The translations under genes and the position numbers were made by a program. From Adineta steineri (Eukaryota > Rotifera > Eurotatoria > Adinetida > Adinetidae): a stretch of DNA of 64,000 nt. The DNA is taken from positions 286,242 through 350,241 of the forward strand of contig CAJNOI010000101.1 in NCBI GenBank assembly GCA_905250115.1, given 5' to 3'. Each line of letters begins with the position of its first letter. The stretch's first letter is position 1. Of the stretch, positions 45,872-55,984 are shown one piece after another. The notes below the pieces were generated by a model that did no database searches, was not told the origin of the DNA, and was given only the letters and a program-made list of their open reading frames with translations.

Positions 45872-48800
45872 ATGATAGTCTGTCGTTTTCTTTTATTTAT
45901 TGTATTGATAAATACATTATTAGCTTATGAATCATGGACATTTCCACGAAGTACAAGTTTTCATCATACATTAGAATTATTTCATGCTCGTGCAACAACT
46001 TCACATTCATCATTTTCATTTACATTATCATCGCTTCTATCATTTGTTGTTAATGAAACACATTGTCATGATGATTTGTTATTATTAATGAATGGATTTC
46101 TACAAAAAGAAAAATGGGCATTAAAAATTATCGATTCATGGGGTATAAAACCACCAGCTGGTCTTCTCGAAGGATCTCATCTATGGTTAGGTTCATATGA
46201 TGAATGTCTTCATCCACTTTATTTACCAACGAATCAAACTCATGTTATACAACCATATCATACAAAATATTGTACAGTTTCTAGTCCATCTAATACTACT
46301 GATGATGATAATGTTTTCTTTGCAAAACCAGCATTAATTATTGGAATCTGTTTACCAATATCATGTCATTCACATGATTTTCATATAGAGTTAGTTATTT
46401 AGTTTAAATCAAAAAAGAAATAGTAATTTTTTTTTTAGATCTTTAGCAATTCAATGTAGATCCGATGAAAGATATTTTTCAATAGGAACAACATATACAA
46501 TAAGTTTAATTATTTTACTTAGCTTATTTGTATGTTTTGCAACATTTATACCTTTCCTAAATGAATATTCTCCAATAACAACATTGAAAAAAATTTTTTC
46601 ATTAAAAAAAAGTCCTTCAACATATTCGTTTATAAATGGAATACGTGCAATTTCATTATTATGGATTATTCTTGGTCATTCATATATTTTTTATTTGACT
46701 ATAGCAGATAATGTTGTTCATATCTTTGATAATATACATAATTCATTATTATTACAATTAATAGTTGGTGCTGTATATGGTGTAGATACATTCTTTTTTA
46801 TTAGTGGATTTCTAGCAGTATCTGTATTTGTTACTACATTTCAAAATCAAAGTAAATTATTTTGAAAAAAAAAAGAAATTGATAAAATAATTTTTTTTGT
46901 TTTTTAGATGTATTTCGTATTCAACATTTATTTTGTTATTATTTTCATCGTTATTGTCGATTAATTCCAACATTAGTATTTGTATTACTTATTAGTATGC
47001 ATTTAACTCCATGGATGGGATCAGGTCCAATTTTTCCAACAGTGAATGGTTTCGAAGTACCAACTTGTCATAAGCATTGGTGGGCAACGATATTGTTTCT
47101 TAATAATTTTGTATCACCAACACAAGCATGTTTACCAGTAACTTGGTAAATACTAGAAAATTTCTATTTCATATATATTTATAAATAGATGTTTCATTAC
47201 TGATGTCTTTCCATTTTCCTTAACTCTCGGTTACCGTCCTCATTTTATAACTTGAATAGTGTCCGGGGGTCCACGCGGATCCATCTCGTAAAAATTACAG
47301 AAAATGATGATTTTGCTTTATGTAAGGTATTCATTTATAAATTATAAAGTTCCAAATACCCTCCTCTCTACAGACTTATTTATTGCTTGTTATGGAGGCA
47401 ATATAAGAACGCACGATGCGAAGAAAAAAAATTGACTTATACTAGTTTTTATCAAAGCGTAGTGAAAATTTAGCAACTTACAAAGAAAATGTGAGTTACT
47501 GTTATGAGAGGCGAACGTGCAAACGAATCTGAACGTTTTTAATTTGAAAATAAATCGATACGCAACAGATGGTAGTTATAGAAAAGCGAAAAATCATATC
47601 TAAACCTTCATTAGTGTCCTGGGTCCGCGTGGACCCATATCCGCATTTTTTCTCTCTTAGATCTGGGCATGATTTTTCATATGGATATTGTATACCTATT
47701 AATGACTAGAGGTTACATAAAACAAATGACTCGAAACAGTAAATAGTTATGTGATGCGAGACGACAATCTATAAAGTGGGTCCACGTGGGCCCCACAACA
47801 GTAACCGAGGGTTAATCAGAGCCAATTATCTACCTAGGAATCTTACTTAATCTCTAATTTTTGTCATAGAAATCCACTAAATTTTAATAGCATCTTGCCG
47901 AGAATATACACAATTGTATAAATTACAAAATCGATCGATGTTAATACTTGTAATAGGATGATAATGTCAAGCACTTAAAATAGCGAAACCAAAGACTATA
48001 TATAGTAACCACAGGTGAGCAAAGCCAACTCCGGAGTTGACGTTTTTTTACCTGGAGTTAGATTTGATATCGCAAACATCGGGGTTGGAGTTGGAGTTGG
48101 AGTTGCCCATCTCTGATAGTAACACTAAACAATTATTACTCTTGTACTAATAACTATACTCTCTATTCTAAATGGAGAATCAATTATGAGATTAGTACAA
48201 TCGATATAGAAATCATATATTTAATTATTTTCTATTTTATAAAAGGTATATTGCAAATGATTTTCAATTCCATTTATTAGCTCCAATACTTCTTATACCA
48301 TTTATATTAAATCGTCGTCGATTAACATATGCATTATTATTGATTATTCTTTTGATAAATATAATTACTACAATATGTATAATTAGTAGAAATCCACATT
48401 TTGAAGGAGGTTTAATTGATTTTGATAGTCCATCATTGGATTTTTTCGAGAAAGTTTATATAACTCCATGGTGTCGAATTGGTCCTTTTATTATTGGTAT
48501 GATAACAAGATTAATTATTGAACAATATCATTCTACATTATCTAAAATTAAAATTATTCTCTATACAATCATATCAATTATTCTAGCAATGATTTGTATC
48601 TATTTTCCATTTTATTCAACTTATTTTCCTAAATTTTTTGGTATTATCTATCAATCATTATCTCGTCAATGTTGGGCAATAGCAGTTGGTTGGTTAATCT
48701 TTGCTTGTTCTACTAATCATGGTGGATTAATAAATAAAATTCTTTCATGGCCTCTTTGGACAATTATAGCTCGTTTAAGTTATTCAGCTTATTTAATTCA

Positions 48801-49032
48801 TCCAATAATTATTCTTACACAAGTTTATAATCATTTAACAACTATTCATTATCAAACAAGTATAGTTTTGAATAATTTCATATCACAAATTATTCTAACT
48901 TTATTTACATCAATATTTGTTGTTATACTTGTTGAAATGCCATGTAGTTTATTCGAAAAACAAATACGAAAACATTATAATGATAAAAAACAAATGCCAA
49001 TAAATCAGCAAACATATGGAACTATAAGTTAG
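45872..49032 (+). CDS. NRF-6-like acyltransferase, copy 3 (divergent)
   Basis: Four exons (45872-46389, 46439-46851, 46908-47145, 48246-49032) join in frame into 651 residues. The signal peptide is at residues 1-18 (MIVCRFLLFIVLINTLLA). NRF-domain landmarks are E-T-H-C-H-D-D, S-W-G-I-K-P-P-A-G-L-L-E-G, Y-D-E-C and I-C-L-P-I-S-C. The acyltransferase part has L-W-I-I-L-G-H-S, Y-G-V-D-T-F-F-F-I-S-G-F, the H-R-Y-C-R-L-I-P motif and Y-I-T-P-W-C-R-I-G. It is clearly older than the copy 1/2 split: introns lie at different places and one loop is shorter. Intron 3 has grown to 1,100 bp by insertion of two mobile elements; all splice sites remain intact, so the gene is probably expressed. Confidence 0.88.
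47220..47815. mobile_element. 596-bp TTAA-flanked inverted-repeat element (piggyBac-like MITE)
   Basis: TTAA at 47220-47223 and 47812-47815 bracket ends CTCTCGGTTACCGT and, inverted, CCCTCGGTTACTGT. The interior has three GTCC.CGTGGACC-type palindromic blocks near 47270, 47620 and 47780 and no transposase frame. It shares the TTAA target and ACCC/ACTC-start ends with the element at 16234-16500 but is a different family. It lies in intron 3 of acyltransferase copy 3. Confidence 0.85.
48010..48115. mobile_element. 106-bp hAT-like miniature element with perfect 8-bp target duplication
   Basis: Left end CACAGGTGAGCA, right end TGCCCATCTCTG, with a GGAGTT minisatellite (three to four copies) in the interior. 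ATAGTAAC at 48002-48009 and again at 48116-48123 is a perfect 8-bp target site duplication. Same class as the 40582-40661 element; the perfect duplication points to recent insertion. Located in intron 3 of acyltransferase copy 3. Confidence 0.85.
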
Positions 49033-49362
49033 ATTTAAACAAAAAAAAACATTAGAAAGTATTTCCAATTTTTGTAAAATTTCAAATTTAATAATAAATA
49101 TAATTCTTAGAATATACATAATTATCGTTGAATTTTATCAGTTGGTTTTTTCCATGTTCTGAATTATTCGATAACGTCATAGAAAACATTTATTGCCTAT
49201 GCAATTACCTTTTTTTATCGCGCTCTTTACAGAGCTGCGTGATTCACTTTTCTATATTCGATCTTGCGAAATAATAATGCAAGTTTTTGTTTTATATTTT
49301 TAAAATTTAAGCATCGGTTTTATTAATTTTTTTTTCGTTAAAAAAAATGATAAAAAATTAAA
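49033..49362. other. Intergenic between convergent genes, no gene seen
   Basis: AT-rich sequence with poly-T runs. AATAAATATAATTC near 49092 may serve acyltransferase copy 3. Confidence 0.4.
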
Positions 49363-49653
49363 CTATTTAAATATATCGATAGAAGGACCAGGACGTAAAA
49401 GTGCAGTTGATAATGCGTTCTGAGCAAATGATCCAGAAGGAACATAATTCTGCGCTGAAGAAGGATCTTGTCGTGCAGCAATCTGAATATCACTGATACC
49501 ACCTGAAGAAACTACATGATCAATAGGTTGTCCAATCAAAAATTCATCAAATGGTCGAGCTTGAATATAAGCACTTCTATGATAATGTGAATGATAATAC
49601 CTCGGCATCCTATCACTCGTTTGATGATGTTCGTACAAATGCAAAATAGTCAT
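49363..49653 (-). CDS. Small hypothetical protein, 96 aa
   Basis: Frame from ATG 49653 to a stop at 49363. The composition is balanced: a His/Tyr-rich start (R-Y-Y-H-S-H-Y-H-R-S), then a soluble segment with I-G-Q-P-I-D-H-V-V-S-S-G-G and A-A-R-Q-D-P-S-S-A-Q-N-Y-V-P, then G-P-S-I-D-I-F-K at the end. The frame stays open four codons upstream to an AG preceded by a TATATATAC tract, which could be a splice acceptor, so this may be the last exon of a longer gene. No domain recognised. Confidence 0.4.
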   Translation of the reverse strand: MTILHLYEHHQTSDRMPRYYHSHYHRSAYIQARPFDEFLIGQPIDHVVSSGGISDIQIAARQDPSSAQNYVPSGSFAQNALSTALLRPGPSIDIFK

Positions 49654-49801
49654 GTAATGTACCTGTATATATATACATTGCCTTACGTGGTTTAGTTTTT
49701 TTTTATTTCGTAATAAGAATAAGTAGAAAACATTTTCCTTTTCTTTCTGATATTAAATATACATGTTATTTTATTTCGTAAGAATAAGAAAAAAAAATAA
49801 T

Positions 49802-50068
49802 TTAACGTGACTTTCTGTGTGGAGTGCGTTGTTTACGAATAGTTGACGATGCGTGTACTGGATTAAATTTAGGTGATTGAGTAGCATGATTTTTGACCAA
49901 AACATTTCTCTTTGTTCCACTAGATTCATGTTTATACCATTGATTATCATTTGAATTTGATTCATCATATTCATAAGTATTGTTTACAAATCTCATCATT
50001 TCATTGGCAACTCGATTGTATTGCCGAATTGTTCGGGAACCCATACCAGTTGAATTGTTGACTGCCAT
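49802..50068 (-). CDS. Small hypothetical basic protein, 88 aa
   Basis: Frame from ATG 50068 to TAA at 49802-49804. It has N-terminal S-R-T-I-R-Q-Y-N-R-V-A-N-E-M-M-R-F-V, an acidic Y-E-Y-D-E-S-N patch, and a strongly basic C-terminus (I-R-K-Q-R-T-P-H-R-K-S-R). No membrane segment or signal. No family recognised. It could belong with the 49363-49653 frame in one transcript, but I found no donor and acceptor pair that keeps frame. Confidence 0.4.
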   Translation of the reverse strand: MAVNNSTGMGSRTIRQYNRVANEMMRFVNNTYEYDESNSNDNQWYKHESSGTKRNVLVKNHATQSPKFNPVHASSTIRKQRTPHRKSR

Positions 50069-50404
50069 ATTTGCTTTTTATAATAATTCAAGGTGTTTAA
50101 TATAAATAGATAGAATACTTACTTGAAATTTATATAAAGTATTAAAAGCACTCGTGCGTAACTAGCTCGTTGTTATGCATTGAATCATAGGGTAATGTCA
50201 TACCTGTACTTTTCTTATTAAAAGAAAACAATCAAGTCACGAATATTGTGTTTAACGAGCAATTCGTACACTCTTTTCTGTCATTAATCAAAGCATTAAC
50301 AAAAATAATTTTTTTTTCTCATGGGCGATATCAGGGAATGTATCTATTAGTAGACAAAATCATGTCTTGATTTTTACCAATCACCTAAATACGTAAATTG
50401 TTCA
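50069..50404. other. Intergenic, no gene seen
   Basis: About 340 bp of AT-rich DNA between same-strand genes. No feature noticed. Confidence 0.4.
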
Positions 50405-52590
50405 TCATTTATTATATTTAATCGATATATTTCTTTTTTTATGTTTTCTCTTTTTTTTCTTCTGTTCAATTTTTTTTTCATTATCTGGATTTAATGGAGA
50501 TTCTTCTGTTATATTTGATGGTGATTGTATTTCAGTATTTAAATTTTTTGTTAACATTTCTGGTGAAACAACTACAGTACGTCCAAGAAGAATATCATTA
50601 AAAAATTCTTCACCTAATGAACGACGATATACATCTAAAACAACAGTCATTTCATTAAATTCATGTTTATAAACAGTAAATCGAAATAATTGATCATAAA
50701 TTGTATCATTATATTGTTCCAAAGAAACAATTGGTCCATATTTACTATGAGAAGATTCTATATGTTCTTGAGGTATAATAGGAGAATCATGTATAGCAAC
50801 TGATGCATGTACATAAACTTGATAAGCTTGTTTAGCAACACCTGTTGCACGTAATGAATGAACATAAATATTTAAACAATCGTTTTTAGCATCATAAAAA
50901 ACAGTAGCACGAATTTGAATAAGACCAATAGCTGATGGATCACCATATTCTATAATAAAATTTTATCTTTAAGATTAATGTTCATATTTTCCATACCAGG
51001 AAACAAATTTCTCCATACAGCATGTCCTTTTGCACGTTGTGCAATAAGTAAATGATCAAGAGGATAATATGTAGTACCAATAGGTGTATGAAAAACATCT
51101 TTATCAACTTCATGTACAGTTAATTTAAGTATATTGTATGAAAATTCAGAAAGATTTATATTAAATAATGTTTCTGCCATATAATCTGGATTAGAATTTT
51201 CTTTAATAATATCTGTTGAAAATGAAAGATTTAATTTCGGTAAGATTTCTGCTCGAACAAATGTTGTTGGTTCACAATTTGTCATCGAACGAAGACAACG
51301 TGCTTTAATAATTGTTAAATATAATTGTCTTAAATATGGATTATATTCAAGAAAAAACCATATTCGTCCAAGATTATTCTTAGTTGGATATGGATCAGAT
51401 TCACCGAAACCTTTCTTAATTAATCTAATAATATCATCGGATAATAATGGATGATCTTTATTTCGAGGATATGATTCCGTATGAATTCGACGTGCTTCTG
51501 CAGCATCAATTAAATCCGGATAATTTGCTAATACAGGTGTACGTAATTCATTCCATTGATTAATAGAAGCATCATTCGAATTATTAATTGATGGATGATC
51601 TAACAGTTCAGGAGAAGAAGTTAGATTATTCAATTCACGAGCTATCAAAATAAGAAAAAGTCTTAATCAGATATTTGAAATCTAGTATAATCAATTAATG
51701 AGAAGCTTATTAGCGCAGCCCGGTTAGGGCTAAAAATGTGGAACTCACGTATGTACGCATCAAAATATCTGATCACGTTTAAGTGCTTTGTTTTCTTTTT
51801 TTGCTCAAATTTAATTAATTTATAGCTATTTTTGACAATTTTTGGTTATTTTTATTAAATTTGCAGTAATTTATGGCTATTTTTAATGATTTTTGCTTAT
51901 TTTTATTGAATCTGGGGGGGGGGGAGCTGGAAAACTTGAACTTAAAACTTACGCTCACGATTTTCTTCGAAAGTTTACGTGAGTTCTACAAAAAGTACAA
52001 TAGTGTGAATAGTCTATTGTCTTAACAATTATAGTGATAATTGACTACTGGAAATAAAAATTCAAATGTGAGTAAAATTATGCAAGGAATGATAAAAGAG
52101 AAACAGTTTTATACCGACTTCTTTTTAAGAAGCAAGTCAAGTATTAAAATTTTAATCATCTACATTTCTACTAATACTATTTTTCATTGTCTAACAATAG
52201 GAGTAGATATTTCAATAAAAATTTTAACACTTGTTATAAAAACGCACTCGTTTTATATTGTGTTTTGTCTATATGTAATACACTATTATTCTTTGGTATT
52301 ATTCTTTCTTTCGATTGTTCAAATAGAAATTTCGATGATACTTCAGGCATTGAATATTTAACTTGTTGATTAAATACATCGTTTTCTTGTTTTAGTGGAT
52401 GTAAATTAATAGAATTTTTTGTTGGATTGATTGATTGATAAGTATATGATGATAATCTTGCATAATTTGAATGAGAAAATATATAAAGAAGAAAAACAAT
52501 GAGAAGACTAATAGGTAATAGGATCCATAACCAATGATACTCTTTTTTACTAGATAAACATATAAATGAATATTCACTTTCACAAGTCAT
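50405..52590 (-). CDS. Synaptotagmin-like protein: one membrane helix and two C2 domains, calcium ligands missing
   Basis: Proposed exons 52590-52248, 51641-50997 and 50949-50405 sum to 510 residues in frame. Residues 1-18 are luminal. One membrane helix follows (W-L-W-I-L-L-P-I-S-L-L-I-V-F-L-L-Y), then a linker. C2A begins L-G-R-I-W-F-F-L-E-Y-N-P and C2B begins G-D-P-S-A-I-G-L-I-Q-I-R. In C2A loop 1 has R-S-M-T-N-C-E-P-T instead of the Asp-rich calcium loop; C2B similarly lacks Asp at both loops (A-T-G-V-A-K-Q-A-Y-Q-V-Y). So calcium binding is unlikely, as in synaptotagmins 14/16. A Lys-rich tail ends the protein. The second intron (50996-50950) would otherwise give a stop. The first junction (ACG A|CT CGT) is inferred from phase. 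Role likely in membrane traffic. Confidence 0.7.
51737..51990. mobile_element. 254-bp terminal-inverted-repeat element in an intron
   Basis: The left end TGTGGAACTCACGTA and right end TACGTGAGTTCTACA are inverted at 14 of 15 positions. The interior contains two near-copies of a roughly 45-bp unit (AATTTATAGCTATTTTTGA...) and a run of 11 G at about 51916. No coding frame. It lies in the first intron of the C2-domain gene. No convincing target duplication, so the class is undetermined. Confidence 0.6.
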
Positions 52591-52708
52591 TTGTTTCGCG
52601 CGTATTTATGAGAGAGATTCTTTCCTTCATTCAATTATGACAAAAGAAAAAAAAAGAAGAAGAAATAGTACACATTGTACATAAGAGAAGAAAAAAACGT
52701 TTGATGTT

Positions 52709-53548
52709 CTATGTAAAACTACTACAACATGAATTATTTGCAGCTGCTGGATTTGATGTTGTTGATGAATATCCTGGTTTAATTGTTTGGGGAATATGTT
52801 GTTGTGAGAGTGTATTAGATTCTTGTTTCATTGAATCCATACGAGCTGCCCAATGACGATATATATCTGCAATAAGTGTTCGAAATGCTTGTTCAACATT
52901 TGTTGAATCTAATGCTGATGTTTCAACATATCTAAGAAAAAAAATATAAATCTTAATTAATTTATTTGAAAAGAAATTCTTACTGAATATTTCTTTCATC
53001 AGCATAACGTTTAGCATCATCATGAAGAACAGCACGTATATGTCGTTGATCTAATTTATTTCCTAGTAAAATAATTGAACAATCAATACCAGCATTAGCT
53101 CGTACTTCATTATACCTAAGAAAATTAATTTTATAAAAAAATAAAATTTTCGTTGTTGTTTTTTTCTTCTTACCATTGATCAAGATTTTGGAATGTTGAT
53201 GCTTTAAGAATATCAAAAACAACAAGAGCACCTAAGGCATTACGATAATAAGCTTTCGTAATTGCCATGAAACGTTCTTGACCAGCTATAGATAATATAC
53301 AAAAACAAATGTATGTTGTTTTTTTCTTTTTATTCAAAAAAATTCTTACCAGTATCCCATATTTGTACTTTAATAGTTTTTCCATCGACTTGTACTTCTT
53401 TTGTGGAAAATTCTACACCGATTGTTGAACGACTTTCAAGTGAAAATTCATTTCGTGTAAAACGTGATAATAAATTGGATTTTCCAACACCGGAATCACC
53501 AGTTAAAACTATTTTAAATATATAATCAGCTGTCGATGATTCTGCCAT
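52709..53548 (-). CDS. Rab11-like small GTPase
   Basis: Four exons with short introns encode about 210 residues from ATG 53548. All nucleotide-binding motifs are intact: G-D-S-G-V-G-K-S-N (P-loop), T-I-G-V-E-F (switch I), W-D-T-A-G-Q-E-R-F (switch II; the Ala comes from joining ACT G|CT), G-N-K-L-D, and E-T-S-A-L-D. The strings [21 protein letters not shown] and [10 protein letters not shown] are typical of the Rab11 subfamily of recycling endosomes. The tail N-N-S-C-C-S-S-F-T provides the double Cys for geranylgeranylation. Compared with Rab11A the switch II flank differs ([10 protein letters not shown]), so it may be a diverged paralogue. Confidence 0.9.
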
Positions 53549-55984
53549 AAATTTCTTATTTTGCTTATTCTGAAATAAACTATATCAATAAATAATGGAC
53601 ATATTTATATACTCAAGGATCAATTCTCTATGTGAGTCATCATGCATGTCAATAGAGAAATAAGAAAAATAAGAAATCCTATGGCGTGATAGAACACTCC
53701 AGAGAAAGGGAAGTTGTAAATTGTTAACCAATTCATGTATATTTCATTTTCTCAGACTCAGTATCAGAAATCTATGAATCAGACGAAAAATAACTAGTTA
53801 ATGTTATTTTTCAGTTGCCAAGGTATTTAACTGGAAATGATGAAGTTGATGTCTCATCAGTCATGACTATGTGTATGCGCGTTCGTCATCAGCTCGTCAA
53901 TGTTGGCAAGAGAAAGTGAAAGAAAATAACGACCGTTTTTTTTTCTTCTTCTTCTTAACTCAATGAGTAGAGAGAGAGAGAGAGAGAAAAGGAGGTGAGT
54001 CACACATTCTTCTATTCGTCTCGTCGGCGTTCACTTTGCACAATATTAATACCATAGTTCGACGACAGTCTAAACTAACAGCAAGAAGGAGACATAAAGA
54101 AAAATAAAAACGGATAAAGAACGAGGAGAAGGAAGGAGAAGGAGAAGAAGAAAAGCAAAGAATGCAGTATACATTTCTCGTTTTTGTACATTTGTATTAT
54201 TCGTTGACCAAATAGCAAAGAATAAAAAACAGAAGTCTATTGTATTTCAATTTCTCTATGTTATTGTATATAGACTATAGATATAATATTAAAAAACAAG
54301 GACAATTTTTGAACTTAAAAGAATGAATTTTCCTATTAAATAGCAAAAGTATTTTAATGAAATATTAATCTTTACTTTTTATATAATATGATAATAGTCT
54401 GATATAGAATCACTTGAAAAAAGGTTTGAATTACAAGCAGTTGTATGTAGACCTTTATCGATCTGATCAAATTACTCTATGATAAATGTAAAGAATCTAT
54501 TTTATAAATATCTCCTTCAATGATTTAATAAAATATGTAATTATTAATATTAAATAAATTTAATTTGTCGATGATAATATTATTAGATCGGACAGAATTG
54601 ACTATCAACGTCTTGCACGTTAGGATATATATTACAACAGTTATCATACGAGCACGTATTTTGATGTCCTTGCTTATCTCATATCCTTCGTTGTAGTATA
54701 TATATATTCTATATATGCTGATCTTATTCTTCTTTTTTTGTATGTGATGAGAATAACATTTTGTAATGTTTTTTTGCCTGAATTTAATGTGCGCTTTATG
54801 TTATTCTTTTACGTGAAAAAACATTTGTTTTAATGTGATTATTATGAAGCCTATTATGATGAATATCTTTTCAGTGAGTCATCTCTACCATAGTTTTCTA
54901 AAATATGATTAATATTTAAAGTTTATTTGATTAATTCAGAATAAGTTGATATATTATTTATTTAGTCTATAGAAATTCAACTATTGGGAACACTAGTATA
55001 GTAGATGATTCATAATGAACTCTCTACTTCAAGACTTGCGCCTTTTGTCTCGCTCTACATTCTTAAAATTTACTATGCGAAGTGTATAATAACATAGAGG
55101 ATATTGTATACATTAATATTAAAATAGTTTGTTTTATATATCAGATTCATAGTTATTGATCTGCATATTTATCATAATATTATTATTTCAATGGCAATAG
55201 TATACATTAGTAAGATAAAGACTATTTACCAATCATTATCTCTTATTAAGAATAGAAACTAATATTATCATAATCATACTGTTTGTTTGTCCTAGTAGAT
55301 GTGTAAGGTTTAGTAATTCAAAATCTTATCGAACAATGAACAAGTACTGTAACATGATCTACACATCAAGATTTTGTTTTAAAACTTTAGTATAACCTGC
55401 GTGTAAAAAATCTTTGCTCGATTCTTGTCTTTTTATTGGTTATCTAGAATGGCAACGTCATGCTCTTTCTATACATATACTGAGAATCCTCTTTTGTTTT
55501 AAAGTTTACTCATCGAGAGCAAAACTTTGATGGAAATTAAAAACGACGTTTATACAGATTTTTCATGCAGTTCAGTTTTGTATTTTAATAAAAATAAACT
55601 TAATTCTAATTATATATGAGATTGTTTACGTATCAGTTTGTAGAATGAAGCTTACTCTTATTACTTATCTATTTCGATACGGTTAGAACTCACACGTTAA
55701 ATTTTGCGTTTTTTTTACTCTATCAAATCGAACTTGATCTGCACATTAATATCGAAGTGTATCATGCATACATATACGTTCAACTATAAGAATCAGAACG
55801 CCTAGCTAACCATTTGTCTTCTAGAAGTGAAAAATGATGACAATACTTTTTTCGAGAAAGATGTCGTAGAATTTATTCATATAGATCAAAAACAAAAAAT
55901 TACAAAAGAAAAAAGTACTTTAAAATTAAAGATTGGTGATTAATTAGGCGAATATTTTCGATGATATACGCTACAAAATTGTTA
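53549..55984. other. 2.4-kb intergenic stretch, no gene seen
   Basis: Contains a TTCTTCTT run and a (GA)n microsatellite at about 53944-53988 and a purine-rich tract at 54120-54160, upstream of the Rab gene; otherwise AT-rich. No coding exons or bounded repeats found. Confidence 0.45.

Noticed and set aside
50950-50996. Apparent frameshift/stop in the C2-domain gene
   Set aside because: Explained by a 47-bp GT-AG intron (GTATGG...TTATAG) that restores the C2B frame.
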